Below, one piece after another: positions 6,737-14,746 of a stretch of 32,206 nucleotides of DNA. Location: assembly GCF_024519455.1 (NCBI RefSeq), contig NZ_JALJRY010000053.1, forward strand, positions 1 through 32,206, written 5' to 3'. A program made the position numbers and the translations under genes. A model generated the notes under the pieces. That model was not told the origin of the DNA, did no database searches, and saw nothing but the letters and a program-made list of their open reading frames with translations. Position 1 is the stretch's first letter. Each line of letters starts with the position of its first letter. Source of the DNA: Streptomyces sp. STR69 (lineage in GTDB: Bacteria > Actinomycetota > Actinomycetes > Streptomycetales > Streptomycetaceae).

Positions 6737-7399
6737 TCAAGCACCGTGGTCGGTTGGGCGGTGTGTCTCGTCTGTCCAGCCGTGGGTCAGGGCCAGTCGG
6801 CCTGACCGGTGTGCCTCGCGCTGTTCGGTGACCCATCGCTCGACCTGGTTCACGGATGTCGCGAGCGACTGGCCGGTGGTGTCGATCAGGTGGGTGCGCC
6901 ATCGGGGGTCTTCGGCGGTCCATGTGGTCCAGCGCTGCCAGGCCATCTCCGGCCAGCTCCTGTCGATGATGACGTCAGACCGGAAGCGCGGGTCGCGGGC
7001 GTGCCCGCGGTGCCAGGCGGCCCAGCCGCAGAAGGCGTCGGTGGCGGCCTGGTCCCATCGGCCGCCGTCGCGAGCGGCGAGTCGCTCGCGACGGTCCTGG
7101 TCGGCGACGTCGATCAGGCAGACTGCGATCCCGTTCAGCGACGGGGCCGAGGGGGCGGCCAGGACCTCGCCCAGCGGGGAGTTCCCGGTCAGCAGCAGGT
7201 CCATTCCACGGTCCTGGTACTCCAGCGCGCGGCGCACCCACACCTCGGTCATGCGATTGCGCCAGTGGGGAGGGATCGGAGGGTCCGGGACGCCGACTTC
7301 GTCGAAGTCGTGCACCACGACCCCGTCCAGCCGGTCGGCGACGGCGAAGGCGAGGGTGGTCTTGCCCGCACCGCTGGATCCGGTCAGCTTGAGCAGCAT
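6737..7399 (-). CDS. P-loop NTPase/kinase passenger gene of the IS5 element
   Basis: The 220-aa product begins MLLKLTGSSGAGKTTLAFAV, with a Walker A motif GSSGAGKT at residues 7-14. VVVHDFDEVGVP follows at strand 2, then LLLTGNSPLGEVLAA, and VCLIDVADQDRRERLAAR, which looks like a lid region as in small-molecule or nucleotide kinases. No membrane segment is present. The first 139 codons of the open frame are antisense to the transposase and were rejected; ATG 7399 precedes the fold, although its ribosome site is weak. The stop codon is at 6737-6739, inside the inverted repeat, so the gene is part of the element. The substrate is unknown; a resistance-type or toxin-type kinase would be a guess. 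Confidence 0.75.
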   Translation of the reverse strand: MLLKLTGSSGAGKTTLAFAVADRLDGVVVHDFDEVGVPDPPIPPHWRNRMTEVWVRRALEYQDRGMDLLLTGNSPLGEVLAAPSAPSLNGIAVCLIDVADQDRRERLAARDGGRWDQAATDAFCGWAAWHRGHARDPRFRSDVIIDRSWPEMAWQRWTTWTAEDPRWRTHLIDTTGQSLATSVNQVERWVTEQREAHRSGRLALTHGWTDETHRPTDHGA

Positions 7400-7478
7400 C
7401 TGCCCAGGGTGACAGCCCGCAAAGGCTTTCTCGACTGGTTTGTGGGGCCCCCACCGGCCCTCGGCTTTCGCCGGATTC

Positions 7479-8353
7479 CTACAGCCACTCGTTGATGGCG
7501 GCGACCAGTACGGTTGCTTCGTAGCGGACGGCAAGCTTGTCGTATCTCGTGGCGACCGCGCGGTGTCTTTTGAGGCGATTGATGCCGCACTCCACCGCGT
7601 GGCGCTTTTTGTAGTCGGCCGGGTCGAATTTTGGCGGACGGCCGCCGCGGATGCCGTGCTTCTTGCGGTTGGCGATCTGATCGCGCTTCTCCGGAATGGT
7701 GCAGCGGATCCCTCGTCGGCGCAGGCAGGGGCGGTTTGTGCGGGAGCCGTACGCCTTGTCGGCGCGGACGATGTCGGGCAGGGTGCGAGGCCGGCCGGGC
7801 CCGGGCCGGGGCACACGGATGAGACCGAGGACGACCTGGAACTGCGGGGAGTCTCCGCGCTGCCCGGCCGTGATCACCAGCGACATCGGTTTCTGGGCCT
7901 GCTCGACCGCCAGATGCAGCTTGGTGGTCAGCCCGCCGCGGGAGCGTCCGAGCCCGTGGTCGTCGGGCTCGGTGAAGACCCCGCCAGGCGGCTCGACCCG
8001 GAGGTCCCCCTTTTGCGGGCGCCTGCCGCGTGCTGGTGGGCGCGGACGATAGTGGAGTCCACCGACACCTCCCAGGTGATCAGGCCCTTCGTGTCGGCCC
8101 GGGCCTGGAGCTGTTCGAGGATGCGGCGCCAGGTGTTGTTGCGCTGCCAACGGCGGGGAAGTCCGTACACGGTCTCCCACGGCCCATACCGTTCGGGCAG
8201 GTCCCGCCACGGTATGCCGGTCCGGGTACGGAACCGTATCCCGTTGATCAGCTGCCGCTTGGTGTGCACCGGCGGGCGTCCGGACCTGATGCCTTTTGGC
8301 AACAGCGGCTCCAGCACTGCCCACTGGGCTTCTGTCAGATCGCCCCGAGCCAC
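7479..8353 (-). CDS. IS5-family transposase, two frames joined by a probable programmed -1 frameshift
   Basis: The first frame (8353 to about 8010) starts MARGDLTEAQWAVLEPLLPK and contains the first catalytic Asp in VSVDSTIVRAHQHAAGARKRG. The second frame continues GDLRVEPPGGVFTEPDDHG and LTTKLHLAVEQ, has the second Asp in ADKAYGS, and ends ECGINRLKRHRAVATRYDK with the catalytic Glu and YEATVLVAAINEWL. The switch falls at a run of four A and five G (8006-8014 on the plus strand), the usual frameshift site of this IS group. The complete DDE set and perfect inverted repeats suggest the element may still be mobile. Confidence 0.9.
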
Positions 8354-8463
8354 GAGAGGTGATCATCGCACGACCTTGATCCACTTCTGAAACACGCCCT
8401 AGTGCTGCTCCGCGGAAGTTCGTGGAGGGGTGTCGGAAGGCAGGTCTGGACACATCGGATGTG

Positions 8464-9342
8464 TCAGACGAAGGAGAAGCGCGCGGCGGCTTCGGCGGGA
8501 GTGGTCGCTTGGCGACGTCCGGGGACATCGTGGACGCTGGTTGCGCCCTCGGAGCGGAGCTGGTCGGCACCGGCGTCCCGGGTCATGATGGCGGCGTAGG
8601 CGCGGACGTCCGCGGCGGTGAGGTCCGTTCGGCCTCGCTCGGTGTACTGCTGGAGAAGGTCGGTGACGTCCGGGTTGAATCGCAGCATGGTCACCGGGGC
8701 GTTGAAGCGCCTGGCGATGGCGATGAGTCGTGCGCGTGCCTGCAGCGTGACGTTCGTTGACTCGGCGACTGCGCTGTGCCCTGTGGCGAGCCTGGCGACG
8801 ATCCTGCGGTCACGTTCCTCGAAGATCCGTGCGTCCGCTGCGTCGGATTCCGCTTGTGCGGGTGAGGTGCCGAACAGCTCCGCGCGGATCTCGTCGCTGG
8901 ACACCACGGCTTCCGCGTCGATCTGCCGGCGCGTGATCAGTGCCCGAACGAAGCTGGTCTTGCCCGAGGCTGGTGGACCGACGAGGACGACGAGTCCTGT
9001 CGGCACCCGGATGGCCGGCGCGAGAGCATTGAGGTAGAGGTCGCCTGCGCAGTCGAGGGCTTCCTCCGGGGAGCCGGCCGGCAGTCCGCTGGGCAGGATG
9101 TTGTCCCGGTAGCTGTCGTTGCTGGCCAGATAGAGGGCGAAACCCCAGGTGTGCAGTACGCCGGTGAAACGCAGTCGGCACAGCGGCAGGCTCATTTCGC
9201 CGGGCAACTCGGCTGCTACGTAGGCGAATCCGGTGCGGAAGCGGACCGTGATGGCGTCCACGTGGGGCCAGCATGCGCGGGCGTGGCGGTTCAGGCGCTG
9301 GCGCAGGTGGTGCTGCATCGATTCCGGGGGGTTCTTCGGCAC
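8464..9342 (-). CDS. Two-domain protein with P-loop kinase (polynucleotide-kinase-like), passenger of IS630 element
   Basis: The product is about 292 aa. The N-terminal 105 residues (MQHHLRQRLNRHARACWP, FAYVAAELPGE, LPLCRLRFTG, TWGFALYLASNDSY, LPSGLPAGSPEEALDCAGD) form a small domain that I recognise only as an uncharacterised actinobacterial type. The C-terminal domain has Walker A GPPASGKTS (residues 122-130), VVSSDEIRAELFG, ERDRRIVARLATGHSAVAESTNV, and a lid with LLQQYTERGR. This resembles the kinase half of Pnkp and related AAA kinases that phosphorylate nucleic-acid ends or small molecules. GTG 9342 has AGGA 9-10 nt upstream; ATG 9318 is an alternative. It is divergent from the transposase and inside the inverted repeats. 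The substrate is not known. Confidence 0.75.
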   Translation of the reverse strand: MPKNPPESMQHHLRQRLNRHARACWPHVDAITVRFRTGFAYVAAELPGEMSLPLCRLRFTGVLHTWGFALYLASNDSYRDNILPSGLPAGSPEEALDCAGDLYLNALAPAIRVPTGLVVLVGPPASGKTSFVRALITRRQIDAEAVVSSDEIRAELFGTSPAQAESDAADARIFEERDRRIVARLATGHSAVAESTNVTLQARARLIAIARRFNAPVTMLRFNPDVTDLLQQYTERGRTDLTAADVRAYAAIMTRDAGADQLRSEGATSVHDVPGRRQATTPAEAAARFSFV

Positions 9343-9419
9343 GGGCCCATCCTGCCGGGTGCGGCAGCGACCCGCCATGATCGTTGGCCGTGGAGGGTGG
9401 GCGACGGGCGGGGACAGCG

Positions 9420-10475
9420 GTGGCGGTGGCGGTGGCGATCAATTCGCGGGTCCGCGAGCGGCTGGTGCGGACGGTGGCCTCGGCGAAGTCCGAGGTGCGG
9501 GCGGTGCTGCGGGCCCGGATCGTCCTCGCGGCGGCGGAGGGACTCGCCAATGGTGTGATCGCCAGGGAGCTCGAGGTCAGCGTGAACACGGTGCGCAAGT
9601 GGCGCGGGCGATTCGCCGTACTGGGCTCGGACGGCTTGCGGGACGCCGAACGGTCGGGGCGGCCGAAGATCTACGGGCTGGAGGTCCGCGTAGCGATCGT
9701 GGCCACAGCAACCAGCATGCCGCCGCATCCGGAAGCGACCTGGTCGCACCGGGCCGTCGCCCAGCACGTGGCCGGCGCCTGCTTCGTGTCGGTCTCCGCC
9801 TCCCAGGTCGGCCGGATCCTGGCCGGTCTGGACCTGAAGCCGCACAAGGTCCGTGGCTGGCTCACCCGCCGGGATACCCCCGACTTCTGGCAGCGAGCCT
9901 CCGCGGTGTGCGCCCTCTACCTTGATCCGCCGGAGGGAGCGGTGGTGCTCTCCATCGACGAGAAGACCGCGATCGCCGCCCGTTCACGCCGCCATCCCGG
10001 TCGTCCCCCACGCCCCGGTGAACCCGCCCGGCAGGAGTTCGAGTACCGGCGTCACGGCACCGCCTCCCTCATCGCCGCTCTCGACGTGCGCACCGGTGAG
10101 GTCCTCACAGAGGTGATCGCCCGCAACAACGCGGCGACCTTCACCGCCTTCCTGGACCAGCTCGAACAGGCGATCGCTCCTGGCAAGGCGATCCACGTCG
10201 TGCTCGACAACGGCTCCTCCCACACCACCAAGCACACCAAGGCATGGCTGGCCGAGCACCCGCGCTGGCACGTCCGCCGGACCCCGCCACACGCCTCCTG
10301 GCTCAACCAGGTCGAGCTGTTCTTCTCCGCCCTGACCCGCCGGGTCGTGCGGCACGGCGACTTCACCAGCCGCGACGACCTGATCGAGAAGCTGGAGGCA
10401 TACGTCATCGGGCACAACGAGACCGCCAAGCCCTACCGATGGACCTACGAAGGCACCCCACTCAAGGCCGCCTGA
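9420..10475 (+). CDS. IS630-family transposase
   Basis: This is a complete DDE transposase of about 351 aa. The N-terminal HTH reads AEGLANGVIARELEVSVNTVRKW, followed by a second HTH with WSHRAVAQHVAG. The catalytic core has VLSIDEKTAI (first Asp), HVVLDNGSSHTTKHT (second Asp) and LNQVELFFSALTRR (Glu). The start is uncertain: GTG 9420 has a GGCGGGGAC ribosome site at suitable distance, while TTG 9384 would add 12 residues of doubtful sequence. The stop is 4 nt before the right inverted repeat. All catalytic residues are present, so activity is plausible. Confidence 0.92.
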   Translation: MAVAVAINSRVRERLVRTVASAKSEVRAVLRARIVLAAAEGLANGVIARELEVSVNTVRKWRGRFAVLGSDGLRDAERSGRPKIYGLEVRVAIVATATSMPPHPEATWSHRAVAQHVAGACFVSVSASQVGRILAGLDLKPHKVRGWLTRRDTPDFWQRASAVCALYLDPPEGAVVLSIDEKTAIAARSRRHPGRPPRPGEPARQEFEYRRHGTASLIAALDVRTGEVLTEVIARNNAATFTAFLDQLEQAIAPGKAIHVVLDNGSSHTTKHTKAWLAEHPRWHVRRTPPHASWLNQVELFFSALTRRVVRHGDFTSRDDLIEKLEAYVIGHNETAKPYRWTYEGTPLKAA

Positions 10476-10528
10476 TCAACACCCCTCCACGAACTTCCGC
10501 GGAGCAGCACTAGGTGGTGCAATACGAG

Positions 10529-10556
10529 CCGCTGCCCGGAGTACGTCCGGCAGCGG
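10529..10556 (-). terminator. Hairpin downstream of DUF3761 gene
   Basis: The arms CCGCTGCCCGGA and TCCGGCAGCGG pair with one bulged base around a short loop. The hairpin lies 14 nt beyond the stop codon of the minus-strand DUF3761 gene. Confidence 0.6.
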
Positions 10557-10569
10557 CAGCGCGTGCCGT

Positions 10570-10815
10570 CTACCGGTACCAGTACTTGACGCCCCGATGG
10601 TGCGAGCACGTCCCGCGGGCGTGGGCACTATAGGAGTACGAGCCGTCCTTGCACTTCGCGGTAGCCCCGCGCGGATGTCGCGAGTTCGCCTTGCAGACAC
10701 CCGTCGTGTGCCGCGCGCACGACGCGGCAGCCGCATCGTGCGCCACGGCCACGGGCACCAGCAACGCCCCCGCCATCACCGCCGCCGCAACCGCGCCCAG
10801 GACTTTCGCCAGCAT
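10570..10815 (-). CDS. Small secreted DUF3761 protein
   Basis: The 81-aa precursor starts MLAKVLGAVAAAVMAGALLV and has a clear signal peptide, cleaved after about residue 28-33 (VAVAHDAAAA). The mature part has four cysteines and the DUF3761 signature: CKANSRHPRGATAKCKDGSYSYS and ARGTCSHHRGVKYWYR. The role of this family is unknown; it is found in secreted proteins of actinomycetes and others. The ribosome site GAGGGGGAA precedes ATG 10815. The frame extends far upstream but the upstream part lacks a suitable start. It appears monocistronic with its own terminator. Confidence 0.85.
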   Translation of the reverse strand: MLAKVLGAVAAAVMAGALLVPVAVAHDAAAASCARHTTGVCKANSRHPRGATAKCKDGSYSYSAHARGTCSHHRGVKYWYR

Positions 10816-11875
10816 GATTTCCCCCTCTGGTGATTCGGAGAGGCGGGCATGCATCCGCCGGCTGCGGCACCCTGGCAGACCGGGCGGACCGTCACGCAGC
10901 AGTGACCGTCGTAGCAACGCCGTCGCACTGGGTTCGAAGCACGCGAACACGTGGACGGGCCAGGGCGCTTCCCAGCGGGTTGAACTGCACGACGGAGTGC
11001 AGCAAGGGGGCAGCGGTGGTTGCGCAACCGTCGACGGCCACCGCACGGCTTGACGGCGCTCGTCGACCAGGGCCCGCACCTTGGGCGTCAGTTCAGGGTG
11101 GTCACCGCGGGAAGTGGACTGCAGCAGTTCGGCGCACACGACCCTCAGAGCCGCGCGCCCGGCGTCGCCCTCGAGGAACGAGGAGAGCTCGCGGACACCT
11201 CGCGCTGTGGTAGACGACGTCGCCCTCCGGAACCGGTGCGACGGGTGCTGGGCGGGGTGTCATGACGGGTCGTGGCAACTCGTGATGGCGGCCGGTGCCT
11301 GGCCACCATTCAACTCATCGTCGGCGTGACGACGACGAGTCGGATGCGCGGGGGCCGAAGAGCACCTCTGGGGGCCGTCGGCTACTTCAGGTTGAGTGCG
11401 TCCCCGGCCGCTGCCTTCAGCGAGGTGGTCGTGGTGCCGGGGCAGGGCTGATTCAAAGTCAGATTGGCCATGCCGTGTTGCAGGTCAGGACAGTCCGAGC
11501 AGGTCCAGCGGGCGGGTGAACGGTGTGTAGGAGACCTCCCGCAGTCCTGCGGCGATGCTGCGACAGTCGGCATCCCGAAGGGTGTTGATCGCGAGGTCCC
11601 GCAGCGTCGCCATGTTCTCGGGCCCGCGCCCGGTCCGGATCAATCAACGCGACATCACGGACGCAAGATCAACCGACTGCCACCATGGAACAACGAGGTC
11701 TACGCCACACACCACCTGTCAGGCCTGCACGGAATGACATCCCTTTGCCATTTCATTGCTTTATCTTGACAACCCGCTCAGCTTCCACTCCGTCTCTCCA
11801 GCCAGCCCTCAGGGCGCCTTGATCCGTTGCCCTGAGGTCGACAGTCCGTTGATTGCCCTGGAAAGGAATGATCCT
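10816..11875. other. 1.06-kb stretch without a confident gene
   Basis: No frame here gives a recognisable protein. One minus-strand stretch near 11035-11200 reads like coding sequence (residues including RELSSFLEGDAGRAALRV and VRALVDERRQAV), but it lacks a start after the preceding in-frame TGA and decays downstream, so it may be a gene remnant. The last 150 bp are noticeably AT-richer and probably hold the promoter of the I36-type gene, with TTGACA near 11766-11771 as a candidate -35. Confidence 0.45.
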
Positions 11876-12268
11876 GTGACCTACAAGCGACTCCTCCAAC
11901 GAGCGGCCGCGCCGGCAGCAGTGTTGGCCGCCATAGCGGGCAGCAGTTTGGTTGCCGCGCCTCCCGCGAGCGCCGCCAACACCGACTGCCCCGACTTCTA
12001 CATATGCATTTTCGAGAACTCGAATTACACGGGTCGCTGGATCGGTGTTCATCAAGGCTACGACAACCCCAATGTCGGTGACTTCATGAACGACCGAACA
12101 ACGTCCATCATCAACAACACCAATGAAGATTACCGTCTATTTGTGGACTCGAATTACCGAGGAGCTGTTCTCAGGAGTGGACCTCGCACTCAGTACAGTA
12201 ACGTCGGACCAGCCTGGAACGACAAGATCACCTCATTTCGACGGACCATATGGAGTGACCTGGACTGA
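11876..12268 (+). CDS. Secreted peptidase inhibitor family I36 / beta-gamma-crystallin-like protein
   Basis: The 130-aa precursor begins at GTG 11876 with GGAAAGGA 7-8 nt upstream. A signal peptide (MTYKRLLQRAAAPAAVLAAI, ending ASA-A near residue 34) is followed by a mature domain. That domain carries DCPDFYICIFENSNYTGRWI, DFMNDRTTSIINNTN, YRLFVDSNYRGAVLRSGPR and AWNDKITSFRRT, the paired crystallin-like strands of the SMPI/I36 group. Known members inhibit metalloproteases outside the cell; the target here is unknown. Two cysteines at the N-terminal end could pair. Base composition is less GC-rich than its neighbours, which suggests separate acquisition or relaxed codon bias. Confidence 0.85.
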   Translation: MTYKRLLQRAAAPAAVLAAIAGSSLVAAPPASAANTDCPDFYICIFENSNYTGRWIGVHQGYDNPNVGDFMNDRTTSIINNTNEDYRLFVDSNYRGAVLRSGPRTQYSNVGPAWNDKITSFRRTIWSDLD

Positions 12269-12527
12269 TCGGGTGACCTTGCACCCACCACCGACCCGTC
12301 CCTCAGCAACGCCCCGAACCCTCCGAAACGATCACTCCGGAATCAAGCCGGTGGATCGGGGCTGAGTGGTCCGTCGCGCGACCAGTGCATGCCGAAATCA
12401 TCGAGATCACCCCGGGGACAGCCATGTTCGCCCCGGTTTGACCATGCAGGGCGTGAGCACAGGGCCGGAGCGGGACGAACACGGCACCTGCCGATCATTG
12501 CGTTCTCTGAGCTTCAAGATCCGCAGG

Positions 12528-12770
12528 GTTGCCGTGCTCGTTGCTCCGTCTTCTCCTACGCCCGTCGCACCCTCTGCGGTGCCCTCACTCGCGCCCGGCG
12601 GGAAGGCTGTGGATGCACCAGGACTGCTCGACTCACTGGTGCGGGTTCCCGATCCGTGTGACAGAGGTGCGTTTCACGCCTGCGACACTGCTCGCGGTGG
12701 GCATTTGCGCGATGACCTGTGCGGGCCGCAACTCCCTGGCGGGCATCGCCGAGTGGGTCGCCCTTGCGAT
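12528..12770 (+). pseudogene. ISAs1-family transposase remnant (N-terminal part)
   Basis: One frame gives APGLLDSLVRVPDPCDRG, the usual start region of ISAs1 transposases in Streptomyces. From about 12667 the next frame continues VRFTPATLLAVGICAMTCAG then RNSLAGIAEWVA, the conserved hydrophobic helix of the DDE_Tnp_1-associated domain. A frameshift near 12665 joins them. Nothing of the catalytic domain is left. The sequence after it up to the IS3 end at 12910 shows no gene. Confidence 0.65.
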
Positions 12771-12940
12771 CAGACGGTGCCGGCCCGTCTGGGCTGCCCG
12801 TTCGACTTCTTCGCCGGCCGCTTCAGGGCCCCAGGTGGGGGCTTCGCCAGAGCTTCACCCGTAGCGTGGACACCGTTTGTTATGCGGCAGCGGCCGGCAT
12901 AACGGGCCTTCCCCCGTGATGGTGGGCACGCGGTTATTGA

Positions 12941-13837
12941 TCACGCGGCGAGCGTGAGTTTAACGGTGTGGTGTCGGTGTTCGTACTCGTTGGGGCTGAG
13001 GTGGCCGTTGGCGGAGTGCCGGCGGCGGGTGTTGTAGCGGGTCAGCCAGGCGAAGACGGTCCTGCGGCAGGTGGCGGCGCCGCCGTAGTCGTGGGAGCCC
13101 TGGAGGGTCTCGCGTTTCAGCGAAGCGTGGAAGCTTTCGCAGGCCGCGTTGTCGGCGCTGGTGCCGACCGAGCCCATCGACCGGGCGACCCCGAGCTGGT
13201 CGCAGAGGCCGGAGTAGGCCCTCGATCCGTATTGGGCTGCGTGGTCGGAGTGGAACACGGCGCCCTCCAGGCTGCCGCGGGTGGAGGCTGCCATCCGCAG
13301 TGCGTCGGCGACGAGGCCGGTGCGCATGTGGTCGGCGATGGACCAGCCGACGACCTTGCGGCTGAAGCAGTCCAGCACGGTCGCGAGATAGAGGAACTCT
13401 CCGCCTGCGAGCGGGAGATACGTGATGTCGCCCATGTATTTGCGCCCCGGCTCGGCGGCGGTGAAGTCCCGCTGGAACAGGTCGGGGACCGGTGAGGTGG
13501 CCGGGTCCGGGACGGTGGTGCGCACGCGTCTGCGCAGGCGGATTCCGGTGATGGAGAACGTCCGCATGATGCGGGCGACCCGTTTTTCGTTGACCCGCCG
13601 CCCTTTCCCGCGGAGCTCGGCCGTCACGCGCGGGGAGCCGTAGGCGCCGCCGGACTCGCCGTGGACCTCGCGGATCTCCTCGACCAGGACCCGGTCCTCC
13701 CTCTGCCGGGTGGCCCGGGCCTCGGCGCCGGCGAGCCACTTGTAGTAGCTGGACCGGTTCACGTCCAGGACCTGGCAGAGCCGCTTCACCTCGTAGGTGT
13801 CCCGGTGGTCGTCAACGAACTGGAAGCGGCTCCTCAC
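12941..13837 (-). CDS. IS3-family transposase OrfB (integrase catalytic subunit)
   Basis: This 298-aa OrfB has the HTH_21 region (YEVKRLCQVLDVNRSSYYKW, AYGSPRVTAELRGKGRRVNEKRVARIM) and an rve domain with the DDE triad: YMGDITYLPLAGG, VFHSDHAAQYGSRAY and ACESFHASLKRE. GTG 13837 overlaps the OrfA stop in GTGA, so translation is probably coupled, or a -1 frameshift makes an OrfAB fusion as in other IS3 elements. No broken residue is apparent. Confidence 0.93.
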   Translation of the reverse strand: MRSRFQFVDDHRDTYEVKRLCQVLDVNRSSYYKWLAGAEARATRQREDRVLVEEIREVHGESGGAYGSPRVTAELRGKGRRVNEKRVARIMRTFSITGIRLRRRVRTTVPDPATSPVPDLFQRDFTAAEPGRKYMGDITYLPLAGGEFLYLATVLDCFSRKVVGWSIADHMRTGLVADALRMAASTRGSLEGAVFHSDHAAQYGSRAYSGLCDQLGVARSMGSVGTSADNAACESFHASLKRETLQGSHDYGGAATCRRTVFAWLTRYNTRRRHSANGHLSPNEYEHRHHTVKLTLAA

Positions 13838-14178
13838 CAGTTCGTCTCTCCGGCGAAATACTTGGCCGCCTTGCGGAGGATGTCCCGCTCGGTGGCGAGC
13901 TTGCGTTCATTCGCCTCGAGCTCGGCCACCCTCGCCTCCAACTGCCGCACCCGCTCGTCCGGATCAGCAGACGGCACCGCCTTTCGAGGTTGGGCGGCCG
14001 ACTTCGCGGCCCCGGCGGTGATGCCACAGCGTTCGCGGTCCCGCAGCACCCACTCACGCAGGGTCGCCCGGTTGACGCCCAGATCGGTGGCGATGCTCTT
14101 GTAGGTCGCCCCGGGTGTGGACTCGTACAGGGCCACGGCATCGGCCCTGAACTCGTCCGAGTAGTCCTTCATCGCCAT
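13834..14178 (-). CDS. IS3-family transposase OrfA (HTH subunit)
   Basis: This 114-aa protein starts MAMKDYSDEFRADAVALYES. Its HTH (YKSIATDLGVNRATLREWV) is followed by a leucine-rich coiled coil (ERVRQLEARVAELEANERKL) and ends RKAAKYFAGETNW, all typical of IS3 OrfA. It binds the IS ends and dimerises. ATG 14178 was chosen over an upstream start because the family begins there. The stop overlaps the OrfB start. Confidence 0.92.
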   Translation of the reverse strand: MAMKDYSDEFRADAVALYESTPGATYKSIATDLGVNRATLREWVLRDRERCGITAGAAKSAAQPRKAVPSADPDERVRQLEARVAELEANERKLATERDILRKAAKYFAGETNW

Positions 14179-14259
14179 CGGCGGTCTTCTCGCTTCCTCC
14201 GGATCAAGCAGATCCAGTATCAGCGTGTCCACCACTCAGGGGGAGGCCCCCCAGGCAAC

Positions 14260-14311
14260 CCGGCGAACCTATTCGGTCACAGCACCTGCTGTGACCGAAT
14301 AGGTTCGCCGG
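14260..14311. repeat. 52-nt palindrome with perfect 25-bp arms
   Basis: The left arm 14260-14284 (CCGGCGAACCTATTCGGTCA then CAGCA) is the exact reverse complement of 14287-14311, separated only by CC. It starts 15 bp from the IS3 end and finishes 20 bp before the DUF6924 start. It could be a large operator, a hairpin in the DUF6924 leader, or a scar of an inverted duplication next to the IS. Confidence 0.9.
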
Positions 14312-14331
14312 CTTGGCGGTACTGTCCGCGC

Positions 14332-14739
14332 ATGAAGCAGCTCCCCAGCACTTTAGAAGCCCTTGTTGTGCGCACCGACTTCTCGGCGGACGGTTCCTGG
14401 GACGCTGTGCGGGCGGTGTTGGATTCGCCCAGCAAGGACGGCTTCTTGGCCAACGTCGCGCTCGTCGATGACCGGAGGTACGAGGGCTTGACGCCTGACC
14501 AGGCCCTGGATCTGATGCATCCCGCGTACCGGCATCCCCTTCTTGTCCTGGCGGACTCCACGGCTGTCACCTCGGCCGACCTGCCACTCCTCGTGGTGGA
14601 CCTGTGGGGTGGCGGGCGTTGTGTCCGCGTGGTGGCAGCCGAGCTGTGGAGCATCGAGAACAACCTCTCGGGCGCGAACATGGACTTCGAGGAGTTCGCC
14701 GGTGCCGTCGACGACGACGGTGTTTTCCGGGGCTTCTGA
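14332..14739 (+). CDS. DUF6924 domain protein
   Basis: The 135-aa cytoplasmic protein matches the DUF6924 layout throughout: ALVVRTDFSADGSWDAVRAV, FLANVALVDDRRYEGLTPDQ, YRHPLLVLADSTAV, LLVVDLWGGGR, FRVVP-like VRVVAAELWSIENNLSGANM and the strongly conserved end DFEEFAGAVDDDGVFRGF. Its function is unknown; related genes are scattered in actinomycetes, often in accessory regions near toxin-immunity genes. The product looks complete. No clear ribosome site precedes ATG 14332. A 52-nt palindrome sits just upstream and may control expression or be structural. Confidence 0.85.
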   Translation: MKQLPSTLEALVVRTDFSADGSWDAVRAVLDSPSKDGFLANVALVDDRRYEGLTPDQALDLMHPAYRHPLLVLADSTAVTSADLPLLVVDLWGGGRCVRVVAAELWSIENNLSGANMDFEEFAGAVDDDGVFRGF

Positions 14740-14746
14740 GTCACCG

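Larger units (their letters stand above)
6718..8398. mobile_element. IS5-family element with a passenger P-loop gene
   Basis: Perfect 24-bp inverted repeats (6718-6741 and 8375-8398, outer end GGCGTGTTTCAGAAGTGG) bound a 1681-bp element. It is flanked by CTAG on the left (6714-6717) and by CTA on the right (8399-8401), the final G being at 10513 beyond the later IS630 insertion. Inside are a frameshift-fused transposase and, downstream of it, a P-loop ATPase whose stop codon lies within the left inverted repeat. The usual length of such an IS is about 0.85-0.95 kb, so the passenger nearly doubles it. Confidence 0.85.
8402..10510. mobile_element. IS630-family element with a fused-kinase passenger
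   Basis: Perfect 32-bp inverted repeats (8402-8433 and 10479-10510, outer end GTGCTGCTCCGCGGAAG) bound 2109 bp. TA duplicates flank it (8400-8401 and 10511-10512), as expected for IS630/Tc1. The transposase occupies the right half; a divergently transcribed P-loop protein fills the left half up to 30 bp from the repeat. The left TA lies within the CTAG target duplication of the IS5 element, so this insertion is the younger one. Confidence 0.9.
12910..14244. mobile_element. IS3-family element
   Basis: Imperfect terminal inverted repeats are visible at 12910-12930 (TCCCCCGTGATGGTGGGCAC) and 14224-14244 (reverse complement TCCCCCTGAGTGGTGGACAC). Two overlapping transposase genes fill the 1.3 kb between them. 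I could not identify a certain target duplication. The neighbouring sequence is an ISAs1 remnant on one side and a palindrome plus DUF6924 gene on the other. Confidence 0.8.

Noticed and set aside
7400..7816. 139-codon N-terminal extension of the P-loop passenger
   Set aside because: It is antisense to or overlaps the IS5 transposase in another frame and is not protein-like; the Walker A region begins right after ATG 7399.
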